Assembly (NCBI GenBank): GCA_036394575.1
Contig: DASWEY010000050.1
Span: 3,983 to 67,982 of the forward strand
From: UKL13-2 sp036394575
GTDB lineage: Bacteria; Pseudomonadota; Gammaproteobacteria; Burkholderiales; Usitatibacteraceae
Length of the DNA stretch: 64,000 bases
Reading direction: 5' to 3'
Below the pieces are notes generated by a model, which worked only from the letters and a program-made list of their open reading frames with translations, searched no databases and had not been told where the DNA came from. The position numbers and the translations under genes are program-made. Below, piece after piece: positions 1 to 8,373 of the stretch (positions are counted from its first letter, which is position 1; every line of letters begins with the position of its first letter).

Positions 1-1
1 C

Positions 2-142
2 GCCACGCACGCGACCCTGGTGGGGCGCCGCGGCTTGCCCAATGAAATCGGCGAAGCTGTGCTATGGCTGACCGGGCCGGGCGGAAGATTCGTCACCGGG
101 CAGGTGATTCATCTGAATGGTGGGACGTATCTGGGGGGGTGA
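2..142 (+). CDS. SDR-family oxidoreductase, C-terminal fragment
   Basis: This is the last 46 codons of a gene that begins before the window. The peptide has the closing segment typical of short-chain dehydrogenases/reductases of the FabG type: a GRRGLPNEIGEAVLWL stretch followed by FVTGQVIHLNGGTYLGG. In this family that part forms the last helix and strand around the NAD(P)H site and helps the tetramer interface. The catalytic Ser-Tyr-Lys residues lie outside the window, so the substrate cannot be inferred. A bidirectional hairpin terminator follows 30 bases after the stop. Confidence 0.8.
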   Translation, partial: ATHATLVGRRGLPNEIGEAVLWLTGPGGRFVTGQVIHLNGGTYLGG

Positions 143-172
143 TCGGCACGCTTTTAGAAGTCCCAAATACGG

Positions 173-209
173 CAAACAAAAGGGCGTACCCGGTACGCCC
201 TTTTGTTTG
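173..209. terminator. Bidirectional rho-independent terminator
   Basis: Perfect inverted repeat with 18-base arms (173-190 and 192-209) around a single central base. The GC-rich core GGGCGTACC/GGTACGCCC is flanked by A-rich and T-rich tracts on the two sides, so it can end transcription from both directions. It sits between the convergent SDR gene and the psiF-like gene and probably serves both. Confidence 0.85.
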
Positions 210-244
210 TTGCCCGGATGCTGCCTGGGTAATGCGTTAAGCGC

Positions 245-532
245 TTACTTGCTGAGGCAATCCTTCATGAACGCTTTGCGCTCATCGCCTTTCTTGTCGC
301 TGGCATCCTTGTTGCAGGCCTTCATTTTTTCCTGCTGCGCGGTTTTCTTGTCGCCGTCTTTCTTCAGGCATTCCTTCATGAATGCCTTGCGCTCATCGCC
401 CTTTTTGTCGCCGGCGTCCTTGTTGCAGCTGGTCATCTTGTTTTGCTGCGCGGGTTTGGCTTCGTCCGCCGCGAATGCGGTAGTAGCCGCCAGGGGCAGG
501 GCGAGCATCAGGGCTGCGATCAGTTTATTCAT
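245..532 (-). CDS. psiF: PsiF-like repeat protein, secreted
   Basis: 95 aa with a clear Sec signal peptide (residues 1-21, cut after TAFA). The mature part holds two copies of a PsiF-type repeat, each with the pattern K-x-x-C-N-K-D-A-x-D-K-K-G-D-E-R-K-A-F-M-K-x-C-L, so there are four cysteines in two pairs. The family name comes from the E. coli phosphate-starvation-inducible gene psiF; the biochemical function is unknown. A GAGGAG ribosome binding site lies 5 bases before the ATG. The protein is Lys-rich and should be periplasmic. No Pho box could be identified with confidence upstream. Confidence 0.8.
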   Translation of the reverse strand: MNKLIAALMLALPLAATTAFAADEAKPAQQNKMTSCNKDAGDKKGDERKAFMKECLKKDGDKKTAQQEKMKACNKDASDKKGDERKAFMKDCLSK

Positions 533-674
533 GTAAAGCTCCTCGAAGGGGTGGATGGATTATGCGTATGGCGGCCGGAGAACGCCAATGAACAGGCAGC
601 CGCCAAAACCTCCAACGAGGCCGTGCCGACGGCGGTTGACTGGACCGCCCGGGGGGCGCCCCCGATCAAGAGGG

Positions 675-1619
675 TCAGTAAGAGAGCGTATAAGCCCCGT
701 CGCCGATGGCGAGAGTGGCATCGGCGCCGAACGGCAGGGTCAGCTTCTTGGCGACATGCCCGAACGGCAGCCTGCTGAGCACCGGGTAGGGCAGCAGGGT
801 GCGCAGGGTGTCGATCACATGAGCCATGGAATAGGGGAATCTTCCCGCGGCCGGCTCGCAGTCGGTGAAATCGGCGAGCAGCAGCGCCCGCTGTTTTTGC
901 AGGATGCCGGCATGGAACAGCTGCAGCAGCATGCGTTCGATGGCATAGGGCTGTTCGGCGATTTCCTCGACAAACAGGATGCCGCCTTCGATGTCCGGCA
1001 TATACGGCGTGCCGACCAGATGGCTCAGTATCGACAGATTGCTGCCCCAGAGCGGTCCTTCGATGGTCTGCGCGCGGTAGTTATGCTCGCAGGCAAAGGC
1101 CTCCGTGAGGACCGGCTCGCCGCGCAATGCCGGCCAGCAGTGGGACTGGGTGTAGCGGTGCAGAACCTGGGTATCTTCAGCGTCGTCTTCGCCGCCGAAG
1201 TCGATCGCGGCGCCGGGCCCGGCGAAGCTGACCAGATTGGCCCGGGCGAGCGCGGCCAGGCTGAAAGCGGTGAAATCGCTGAAGCCGCAAAAAGCCTTGC
1301 GCGAAGCGGCCACCGCCGGCCAGTCGATGCGATGCAGCAGGCGCGACCAGCCATAACCGCCGCGCGCCATCATCATCATATCGATGCCCGGATCGGCCAG
1401 CATGCTGTGAAAGCCGGCGAGACGCTCCTCGTCGGTGCCGGCGAAGTAGCGCCATTGCGCGCCGGTTTCCGGGGCCACAATCATGCGGTGGCCGAGCCCT
1501 TCAAGGGCAGCGATCGCGGCGCCCAGGCGCGCCATATTGACCACGCCGGAAGGCGCAAACACGCCGATGCAGGCATTGGCCGGCAGCGGCTCGGGCAGAT
1601 TGAAACGGGCGGAATGCAA
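675..1619 (-). CDS. ldcA: LD-carboxypeptidase (muramoyltetrapeptide carboxypeptidase)
   Basis: 314 aa, family S66. The enzyme removes the terminal D-Ala from the L-Lys/mDAP-D-Ala bond of murein tetrapeptides in peptidoglycan recycling and normally acts in the cytoplasm. The family triad is visible: Ser114 in CGFSDF, a Glu in FVEE (about 218) and His288 in LPFGH; the ARGGYG motif is at 85-90. The start must be TTG at 1619: the frame is closed by a stop 10 codons upstream, which is the stop of the preceding VOC gene in the same frame, and no ATG lies before residue 29. It is probably cotranscribed with the VOC gene. Confidence 0.88.
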   Translation of the reverse strand: MHSARFNLPEPLPANACIGVFAPSGVVNMARLGAAIAALEGLGHRMIVAPETGAQWRYFAGTDEERLAGFHSMLADPGIDMMMMARGGYGWSRLLHRIDWPAVAASRKAFCGFSDFTAFSLAALARANLVSFAGPGAAIDFGGEDDAEDTQVLHRYTQSHCWPALRGEPVLTEAFACEHNYRAQTIEGPLWGSNLSILSHLVGTPYMPDIEGGILFVEEIAEQPYAIERMLLQLFHAGILQKQRALLLADFTDCEPAAGRFPYSMAHVIDTLRTLLPYPVLSRLPFGHVAKKLTLPFGADATLAIGDGAYTLSY

Positions 1620-1646
1620 ACGGGGGGACGGGCGGTTGCCGCCGCG

Positions 1647-2021
1647 TCAGCGCTGGCGCAGTTCGTTGAACACGAACAGATTGCCGTCGGGATCGCAAAG
1701 CACGAAATGCAGGCGGCCGAATTCGTCTTCGCTGGGCGGGGTCACCACATGCTCGCCGGCAGGCACATGGGCAAAGCGCTTGTGCACATCGTGGATATCG
1801 AGGTGCAGGGTCGGCGAAGGCGCGGACGGCGCCGCGCGGGTGCCCCCCGCCGCCTGGCGCAGCATGATGCGCACGCCGCCGCCGCTGAGAATGGCGTAGT
1901 GCGCGGCACTGCGGCCTTCCAGCGAATCGAGCAGCTGCCAGCCGAGAATATCCCGATAAAACCGCAGCGATTTCTGGAAATCGCTGGGGGTGAACACCAG
2001 ATAATCGAAACGGTCAGCCAT
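1647..2021 (-). CDS. VOC (glyoxalase/bleomycin-resistance-like) family protein
   Basis: 124 aa with one vicinal-oxygen-chelate fold: two beta-alpha-beta-beta-beta units, starting FDYLVFTPSDFQKSLRFYRD and ending LHFVLCDPDGNLFVFNE. Candidate metal ligands are His46 or His73 and Glu119, as in the family, but the substrate cannot be read from sequence. The gene lies just upstream of the LD-carboxypeptidase in the same reading frame, 27 bases apart, so the two probably share a transcript. It could be a lyase, dioxygenase or binding protein. Confidence 0.75.
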   Translation of the reverse strand: MADRFDYLVFTPSDFQKSLRFYRDILGWQLLDSLEGRSAAHYAILSGGGVRIMLRQAAGGTRAAPSAPSPTLHLDIHDVHKRFAHVPAGEHVVTPPSEDEFGRLHFVLCDPDGNLFVFNELRQR

Positions 2022-2094
2022 GGGAGTCGCGCCTTATTTGCGGTGCTTGCCGGGTCGGTTCATTTGTTCTTGTTGCCTGCGTTTATTTCTGCGT

Positions 2095-4371
2095 TTACTT
2101 TCTAAAGGCCTGTGCATCGACGACTGCCAGCGCCGTCATATTGATGAGGCGCCTGACGGTCGCGGTCGGTGTGACGATATGCACCGGCTTGGCGGCGCCA
2201 AGCAGGATCGGCCCGATGGTAATGCCGCCGCCTGCCGCGGTCTTCAGCAAATTGAACGAGATGTTCGCGGCGTCCATGGTCGGCATGATAAGCAGATTGG
2301 CTTCGCCCTTCAATCGCGAACCCGGCAGGGTGCTGTTGCGCACTTCCTCCGATAGCGCGGCGTCGCCGTGCATTTCGCCGTCGACTTCGAGTTCCGGCGC
2401 GCGCACATTGATCAGCGCCAGCGCTTCGCGCATCTTGACGGCGGAAGGTTCATCCGAGGTGCCGAAGCTGGAATGCGACAGCAGGGCGACCTTGGGCACC
2501 ACGCCGAAGCGGCGGATCTCCTCGGCGGCGAGGATGGTCATCTCGGCGATCTGTTCGGCGGTCGGGTCGTGGTTGACATAGGTGTCGCAGATGAAGACGA
2601 TGCGCTTGGGCAGCATCAGCAGGTTCATGGCGTACATATGCTTGACGCCGACGCGGCGGCCGATGACGCGCTCCACGTAGGGCAGATGCAGCTGGTGCGT
2701 ACCGAAGGTGCCGCAGATCATGCCGTCTGCGTAGCCCTTGTGCATCATCATCGCGCCGATCAGGGTCAGGCGACGGCGCATCTCTATCTTGGCGTACTGC
2801 TCCGAGACGCCGCGGCGGGCGGTGAGCTTGTGGTATTCCTGCCAGAACTCCCGGTAACGCTCATCCCATTCCGGATTGATGATTTCAAAATCCACGCCGG
2901 CCTTCATGCGCAGGCCGAATTTCTCGATGCGTTTTTCGATGATGGCGGGGCGCCCGATCAGGATCGGACGGGCCAGTTTTTCATCGAGCACCACCTGCAC
3001 CGCGCGCATCACGCGTTCGTCCTCGCCCTCGGCGTAGACGATGCGTTTGGGCGCCAGCTTGGCCTTGGCGAACACCGGTTTCATGATCAGGCCGGATTGG
3101 TAGACAAACTGGTCGAGGCGCTGGTGATAGGCGTCCCAGTCGGTGATCGGGCTGGTGGCGACGCCGCTTTCCATGGCGGCGCGCGCCACCGCCGGCGAGA
3201 TTTTCAGGATCAGGCGCGGGTCGAAGGGTTTCGGAATCAGGTAATCCTTGCCGAAGCCGGCCGCATTTTCACCATAAGCCATGGCGACGATATCCGACTG
3301 CTCGGCCTGGGCCAGTTCGGCGATGGCATTGACCGCCGCCAGCTTCATCGCCTCATTGATGGTGGTGGCGCCGACATCGAGCGCGCCGCGGAAAATGAAG
3401 GGGAAGCACAGCACATTGTTGACCTGGTTCGGATAGTCCGAGCGGCCGGTGGCGATCACGGCGTCGTCGCGCACTTCGCGAATCTGTTCCGGCAAAATTT
3501 CCGGCGTCGGGTTGGCCAGCGCCAGAATCAGCGGGTTGGGGGCCATACGCTTGACCATGTCCTGCTTGAGCACGCCGCCGGCCGACAGGCCGAGGAATAC
3601 ATCGGCGTCGGCAATCACATCTCCCAAGGTGCGCGCCTCGGTTTTCTTGGCGTAGCGTTCCTTGTTCGGGTCCATCTCTTCCTTGCGGCCCTGGTAGACC
3701 ACGCCGGCGATATCGGTCACCCAGATGTTGGACATCTTCATGCCCAGCGCGACCAGCATGTCGAGGCAGGCGAGAGCCGCCGCGCCCGCGCCCGAGGCGA
3801 CCAGCTTCACATTGCCGATGTCCTTGCCAACCACCTTGAGGCCGTTGACGATAGCGGCGCCGACGATGATCGCAGTGCCGTGCTGATCGTCATGGAAAAC
3901 CGGAATCTTCATCCGCTCGCGCAGCTTGCGCTCCACATAGAAACATTCCGGCGCCTTGATGTCCTCGAGATTGATGCCGCCGAAGGTCGGTTCCAGCGAG
4001 GCGATGATATCGACCAGCTTGTCCGGGTCGCGCTCGCTGACTTCCAGATCGAACACATCGATGCCGGCGAATTTCTTGAACAGCACCGCCTTGCCTTCCA
4101 TCACCGGCTTGGAGGCCAGCGGGCCGATATTGCCGAGCCCCAGCACGGCCGTGCCATTGGTAATCACCGCGACCAGGTTGCCGCGCGAGGTCAGGTTGCG
4201 CGCTTCGGCAGGGTTGTCGACGATCGCTTCGCAGACTGCGGCAACGCCGGGCGTGTAGGCCAGGGCGAGGTCGCGCTGTGTGGCCAGCGGTTTGGTGGCG
4301 CAAATCTCGATTTTGCCCGGGGTTGGCTTGCGGTGATACTCAAGCGCGTTGTGTTTGAGATCGTCGTGCAT
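2095..4371 (-). CDS. maeB: NADP-dependent malic enzyme, malic-PTA fusion
   Basis: About 758 aa, the size of E. coli MaeB. It converts malate to pyruvate, CO2 and NADPH. The N-terminal half carries the malic domains (AYTPGVAAV, TNGTAVLGLGNIGPLA with the catalytic Lys in the following KPVMEGKAVLFKK, and a Rossmann segment). The C-terminal third resembles phosphotransacetylase (EGEDERVMRAVQ, TVNHDPTAEQIAEMT), which in this family is usually regulatory rather than catalytic. I place the start at ATG 4371 because AGGAA lies 5 bases upstream; an upstream in-frame start at 4425 has no such site. The gene is divergent from the ArsR-type regulator. Confidence 0.95.
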   Translation of the reverse strand: MHDDLKHNALEYHRKPTPGKIEICATKPLATQRDLALAYTPGVAAVCEAIVDNPAEARNLTSRGNLVAVITNGTAVLGLGNIGPLASKPVMEGKAVLFKKFAGIDVFDLEVSERDPDKLVDIIASLEPTFGGINLEDIKAPECFYVERKLRERMKIPVFHDDQHGTAIIVGAAIVNGLKVVGKDIGNVKLVASGAGAAALACLDMLVALGMKMSNIWVTDIAGVVYQGRKEEMDPNKERYAKKTEARTLGDVIADADVFLGLSAGGVLKQDMVKRMAPNPLILALANPTPEILPEQIREVRDDAVIATGRSDYPNQVNNVLCFPFIFRGALDVGATTINEAMKLAAVNAIAELAQAEQSDIVAMAYGENAAGFGKDYLIPKPFDPRLILKISPAVARAAMESGVATSPITDWDAYHQRLDQFVYQSGLIMKPVFAKAKLAPKRIVYAEGEDERVMRAVQVVLDEKLARPILIGRPAIIEKRIEKFGLRMKAGVDFEIINPEWDERYREFWQEYHKLTARRGVSEQYAKIEMRRRLTLIGAMMMHKGYADGMICGTFGTHQLHLPYVERVIGRRVGVKHMYAMNLLMLPKRIVFICDTYVNHDPTAEQIAEMTILAAEEIRRFGVVPKVALLSHSSFGTSDEPSAVKMREALALINVRAPELEVDGEMHGDAALSEEVRNSTLPGSRLKGEANLLIMPTMDAANISFNLLKTAAGGGITIGPILLGAAKPVHIVTPTATVRRLINMTALAVVDAQAFRK

Positions 4372-4509
4372 GAAGTTCCTGCCTTGCATGGGATATAGGT
4401 AAATAATCGGCCTGAAGTTTAGCACGGGCGGAAAAGCGGCTTTTCATCGTCTCATGTGCCGGAACAATGTTTGCCCGGGCCGGCGACGAACAGCACGCCG
4501 CGTCGGCGC

Positions 4510-4538
4510 TTGACAAACGCAACCATATAACCAAGAAT
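4510..4538 (+). promoter_or_regulatory. Candidate sigma-70 promoter for the ArsR-type gene
   Basis: A perfect -35 TTGACA (4510-4515) is followed after 17 bases by AAGAAT (4533-4538), a weak -10. It ends 6 bases before the proposed ATG at 4545, so it would give an almost leaderless transcript; the true start site could therefore be elsewhere. A 10-bp palindrome AATCGCGATT (4548-4557) overlaps the start of the gene and could be an operator. Confidence 0.35.
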
Positions 4539-4544
4539 GTGATT

Positions 4545-4853
4545 ATGAATCGCGATTACACCAAGGCCGTCCCCAGTGCCTGGAAAAATTTCTCCAAGGT
4601 GTTTACCGCCCTGGGCGACGAACATCGCCAGCGCATCCTGCTGACCTTCGAGCCGGGAGAACGCCTGAATGTCGGGCAGATCGTCGAGGTATCGACCTTG
4701 TCGCGTTCGGCGGTCTCGCATCACCTGAAAATCTTGCGCGAGGCGGGCGTGCTGGATAGCGAAAAAATCGGCAAGGAAGTCTACTTCTGGCTTAACAAAA
4801 AACCCATCAAGGAGTCCCTGCAGGCGGTACTGGACTACCTCAAGTCGCAGTGA
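4545..4853 (+). CDS. ArsR/SmtB-type winged-helix regulator
   Basis: 102 aa from ATG 4545. The winged helix-turn-helix is plain: FTALGDEHRQRILL, then VGQIVEVSTLSRSAVSHHLK as the recognition helix region, and a wing ending KEVYFWL. The cysteine-containing metal motif of true ArsR/SmtB sensors is absent, and the protein contains no cysteine at all, so it probably senses something other than a metal thiolate. It precedes the exported hydrolase and the MFS-PlsC fusion in the same direction (59- and 10-base gaps) and is a candidate regulator of that group. An in-frame ATG at 4467 is less likely. Confidence 0.8.
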   Translation: MNRDYTKAVPSAWKNFSKVFTALGDEHRQRILLTFEPGERLNVGQIVEVSTLSRSAVSHHLKILREAGVLDSEKIGKEVYFWLNKKPIKESLQAVLDYLKSQ

Positions 4854-4912
4854 GTTTTTTTGCGCAATATGTCGAAATGATTGGTTATATCGATATGAAA
4901 GAAAGGTCGACG

Positions 4913-6148
4913 ATGGATAGGCGCGAATTTCTTGCCGGGCTGTGCCTGTGCTGCTTCGGCGGCGCGCTGAAAGCGGCTCCGTTCAGGGTCGACGAGGGCA
5001 CGCAGATCATGAATAGCTGCCATGCCGGCATGCCCGAGGCATTGCGTGCGCACGAACTGGTACAGGCTGCCTGGACCGGGCTGTCGCCGGACAGGGTATG
5101 GGATGTGCATGCGCATCTGCTCGGCGACGGCAAATCCGGCAGCGGCTGCTGGATCAATCCGCATATGCAGTCGATTTTTTATCCGGAGCAATATTTGCAG
5201 CGCAAGTTCATCGTCAATGGCGCCTGTGTCGACGACGGCGCTTCCAGCCTGGACGAGGACTATATAGCCCGGCTGGCGCAACTGATCGCCGAGTTTCCGG
5301 CGGGGGCCGGCATGTTGCTGTTCGCTTTCGACCACACGTACAGGGAAGACGGCACGGTGGATGCGCCGCGCGCCGCCTTCCATGTGCCTGACCGCCATGC
5401 GGCCGAAATTGCTGCGCGCTTTCCGCAGCGCTTCCGCTGGGTAGCGTCGATTCATCCCTACCGCCCCGATGCACTTGAGGCTTTGGACAAAGCCGTAGAG
5501 GGTGGCGCGGCGGCGATCAAATGGCTGCCATCGGCGATGGCAATCGATCCGGCTTCGGCGCGCTGCGACGATTTTTATGCGGCCCTTGCCAACTATGATC
5601 TGCCGCTGATCACGCACGCCGGCCAGGAACGCGCCGTCAAGGGCGCGCACCAGCAGCAGTTCGGCAATCCCTTGCGCCTGCGCCGCCCCCTCGATCACGG
5701 CGTGCGGGTGGTGATGGCGCATTGCGCGAGCATGGGCCGCGATCGGGATCTTGACCGTGGTCGCCATGGTGGCGAGGTGGAAAGCTTTTCGCTGTTCGAA
5801 CGCATGATGGGCGAGGCGCGTTACGAGGGCCGTTTGTTTGCCGATATTTCAGCCATGCCACAGCTCAATCGCGCTGCCCATCTGGAAAAAATCATCACCC
5901 GACCGGAGTGGCATGGACGCTTGCTGAATGGTTCCGACTATCCCCTGCCCGGAGTCATCCCGCTCTTTTCCGTTGACGCCCTGGTCGAAAAAGGCTGGCT
6001 GAAAAAAACCGAAGGCGGCGTGCTCAAACAGATTCGCGAATACAATCCGCTGATGTTCGATTTCGTGCTCAAGCGCAGCCTGCGGGTGGCGGGGCGGCGG
6101 TTGAGCGATTCGATTTTCGAGACGGGCGCATTCTTTGCGAAAACATGA
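4913..6148 (+). CDS. Tat-exported amidohydrolase-2-like metal-dependent hydrolase
   Basis: 411 aa. The start at 4913 is chosen because AAAGG lies 6 bases upstream and because it opens with a twin-arginine motif (MDRREFLAG) followed by a hydrophobic LCLCCFGGA core; the cysteines could also form a lipobox. The body looks like a TIM-barrel amidohydrolase: an HAH metal pair in WDVHAHLLGDG, a Lys in AAIKWLPS, His in LITHAGQE and VVMAHCAS, and a closing Asp in LLNGSDYPLPG. This is the metal-site layout of PF04909. The substrate is unknown. The position between an ArsR-type regulator and a lysophospholipid-transport-like gene suggests an envelope role (inference). Confidence 0.75.
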   Translation: MDRREFLAGLCLCCFGGALKAAPFRVDEGTQIMNSCHAGMPEALRAHELVQAAWTGLSPDRVWDVHAHLLGDGKSGSGCWINPHMQSIFYPEQYLQRKFIVNGACVDDGASSLDEDYIARLAQLIAEFPAGAGMLLFAFDHTYREDGTVDAPRAAFHVPDRHAAEIAARFPQRFRWVASIHPYRPDALEALDKAVEGGAAAIKWLPSAMAIDPASARCDDFYAALANYDLPLITHAGQERAVKGAHQQQFGNPLRLRRPLDHGVRVVMAHCASMGRDRDLDRGRHGGEVESFSLFERMMGEARYEGRLFADISAMPQLNRAAHLEKIITRPEWHGRLLNGSDYPLPGVIPLFSVDALVEKGWLKKTEGGVLKQIREYNPLMFDFVLKRSLRVAGRRLSDSIFETGAFFAKT

Positions 6149-6158
6149 GGACAGCAAT

Positions 6159-8090
6159 ATGACGGACGCACAGACCGCGGCGAACACCGGTACGCATGCG
6201 CCGGCACCCGTGCCAACGCGGAGCCAGTTTCAGCTGCTGACGCAGCGGCGTTTCGCGCCGTTTTTCTGGACGCAGTTCCTGGGCGCCGGTAACGACAATA
6301 TATTCAAATTTGCGTTCAGCGTACTGGCGACTTATCAGGCGGCGGCCTGGGGCGGGCTCGATGCCAAGGTCGCCGGGCCGATCATCGGCGGCCTGTTCAT
6401 CCTGCCCTTCATGCTGTTCTCGGCGACGGCCGGGCAGCTGGCCGACAAATACGACAAGGCGCAATTGGCGCGTCTGGTCAAGAATCTCGAGATCGTGTTC
6501 ATGCTGGTGATCGGCGCGGGCTTCATTTTCAGGATGCCCGCATTCCTGTTCACCGGCGTGTTCCTGATGGGCTGCCATTCCACCCTGTTCGGCCCGGTCA
6601 AGTTTGCCTACCTGCCGCAGCACCTGGCCGAAAGTGAATTGACCGGCGGCAATGGCCTGGTGGAAATGGGCACCTTCGTGGCGATCCTGCTGGGCACCAT
6701 GCTTGGCGGCGCGCTGATCGCGATTCCCGAAGCCGGGCCGGCTTATGTGGCTGCTTCCTCGCTGCTGATCGCCATCGTCGGTCGCATCGCGGCGGGTATG
6801 TGGCCGGTGTCGCCGGCGCCGGATCCCCGGCTGAAAATCAACTGGAATCCGTTTACCGAAACCTGGCACAACCTGAAAATTGCCGCGCGCGACCGCACCG
6901 TGTTTCATTCCCTGATCGGCAACTCCTGGCTGTGGTTTTTCGGCTCGATCTTCCTTACCTCGTTCACCGGCTTCGCCAAGGAAGTTTTGGGCGGCAACGA
7001 GCAGGTGGTGACCTTGTTGCTGGCGCTGTTCTCGATCGGCATTGGCCTCGGCTGCGTGCTGTGCGAAAAAATGTCCGGCCACAAGGTGGAGATCGGACTG
7101 GTGCCGTTCGGCTCGATCGGCATGACGATATTTGCCGTCGACCTGTTCTTCGCCAGCAATGGCATGAAGCCGACTACGATCGAAGGAGTCGCATCGTTTC
7201 TGCATATCGCGCGCAACTGGCGGGTGATGGCGGACCTATTTTTGCTCGCCATGTTTGCCGGCTTCTACTCGGTACCGCTGTATGCATTGATGCAGGCGCG
7301 CGCCGCGAAAGTCTATCGGGCGCGGATCATCGCCGCCAACAATATTCTCAACGCCATTTTCATGGTGATCGCCTCGATCATGGCTGCGGTCCTGCTGTCT
7401 CTGGGACTGAGCCTGCCGCAATTGTTCCTGGTGGTCGGCATCATGAACCTGGCGGTGGCGGTGTACATTTTCCTGCTGGTGCCGGAATTCCTGATGCGCT
7501 TCCTGGTGTGGATGCTGATTCACACCTTTTACCGCGTCAGGAAGGACGGCCTGCAAAACATCCCCGACGAAGGCGCCTGCGTACTGGTGTGCAATCACGT
7601 CAGCTTCGTCGACGCGCTGGTCATCGCCGGCTGCATCTTGCGTCCGGTGCGCTTCGTGATGGACTACCGCATCTTCAAGGTGCCGCTGCTCAATTTCGTG
7701 TTCCGCACCGCCGGTGCGGTGCCGATCGCCTCGGCCAAGGAAGACCCGGCGATGCTGGAAAAAGCCTATGACCGCATCGATGAATACCTCAAGAATGGCG
7801 AGGTTGTGTGCATTTTCCCGGAGGGCCGCATCACCGATAACGGCGATCTCTATCCTTTCAAGAAGGGCGTGATGCGCATCATCGGGCGCACCCCGGTGCC
7901 GGTGATCCCGATGGCGCTGCGCGGACTGTGGGGCAGCTTCTTTTCGCGCTGGGGCGGCGTGGCCATGCGCTATCCGCGCGGCGTGTTTTCCAATATCGCC
8001 CTGGTGATCGATCCGGCCTGGCCGCCGGCAATGGTGACGCCCGAGGGACTGCAGGTGAAGGTGGCGCAGCTGCGCGGCGACTGGAAATAA
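6159..8090 (+). CDS. MFS transporter fused to a PlsC-type acyltransferase
   Basis: 643 aa from ATG 6159 (AGGA 8 bases upstream). Residues 1 to about 430 form a 12-helix MFS module related to the lysophospholipid flippase LplT, with the motif GNDNIFKFAF near the start. Residues 440-643 form a glycerolipid acyltransferase with NHVSFVD (about 477, the HX4D site) and FPEGRITDNG (about 553). This is the architecture of Aas-type proteins without the AMP-binding acyl-ACP synthetase domain. A plausible role is inward flipping and re-acylation of lysophospholipids; that is inference from domains. The gene follows the hydrolase by 10 bases. Confidence 0.85.
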   Translation: MTDAQTAANTGTHAPAPVPTRSQFQLLTQRRFAPFFWTQFLGAGNDNIFKFAFSVLATYQAAAWGGLDAKVAGPIIGGLFILPFMLFSATAGQLADKYDKAQLARLVKNLEIVFMLVIGAGFIFRMPAFLFTGVFLMGCHSTLFGPVKFAYLPQHLAESELTGGNGLVEMGTFVAILLGTMLGGALIAIPEAGPAYVAASSLLIAIVGRIAAGMWPVSPAPDPRLKINWNPFTETWHNLKIAARDRTVFHSLIGNSWLWFFGSIFLTSFTGFAKEVLGGNEQVVTLLLALFSIGIGLGCVLCEKMSGHKVEIGLVPFGSIGMTIFAVDLFFASNGMKPTTIEGVASFLHIARNWRVMADLFLLAMFAGFYSVPLYALMQARAAKVYRARIIAANNILNAIFMVIASIMAAVLLSLGLSLPQLFLVVGIMNLAVAVYIFLLVPEFLMRFLVWMLIHTFYRVRKDGLQNIPDEGACVLVCNHVSFVDALVIAGCILRPVRFVMDYRIFKVPLLNFVFRTAGAVPIASAKEDPAMLEKAYDRIDEYLKNGEVVCIFPEGRITDNGDLYPFKKGVMRIIGRTPVPVIPMALRGLWGSFFSRWGGVAMRYPRGVFSNIALVIDPAWPPAMVTPEGLQVKVAQLRGDWK

Positions 8091-8122
8091 AAAGCGAGTC
8101 ATAAACGCCATGCCAGGAAATT

Positions 8123-8190
8123 GTAGAACGCCATTTGGCGCGGCTTTCGGGGCAAAAATGCTCTGAACGCCGCGCCAGTGCTTGAGTTTG
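8123..8190 (+). repeat. Dispersed palindromic repeat, copy A
   Basis: 68-base element in the 283-base gap between the MFS-PlsC gene and aroC. It starts with GTAG and a small hairpin CGCC-ATTT-GGCG. It then has a larger imperfect inverted repeat, GGCGCGGC ... GCCGCGCC, around CGGGGCAAAAATG. Copy B (41786-41853, reverse strand) aligns over all 68 positions without gaps at about 80% identity, and copy C (43348-43413) shares the central and right parts. Intergenic location, GTAG head and hairpins are like REP elements; no RAYT transposase is in the window. Confidence 0.8.
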
Positions 8191-8373
8191 CAATTCTGAA
8201 TTAGCCGCGATCCAGCGCGGAACCAGCGACATTTTCACCGGCGTTTCTCGCGCATGGCGCCGCGTTTGGCACCCCGGCCGCGCCGCGTGCGCATGCTAAA
8301 CTCGAAAGCAATTCGCTTCGGCGCGATTTTCTCCCCGCCCTTCATTCTCTGCCTTTAATTTCGAAACCATCCT

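Noticed and set aside
2368..4398. 676-codon open frame antisense to maeB
   Set aside because: High-GC shadow of a well conserved gene; the translation is His/Arg/Asp-rich without any family signature or ribosome binding site.
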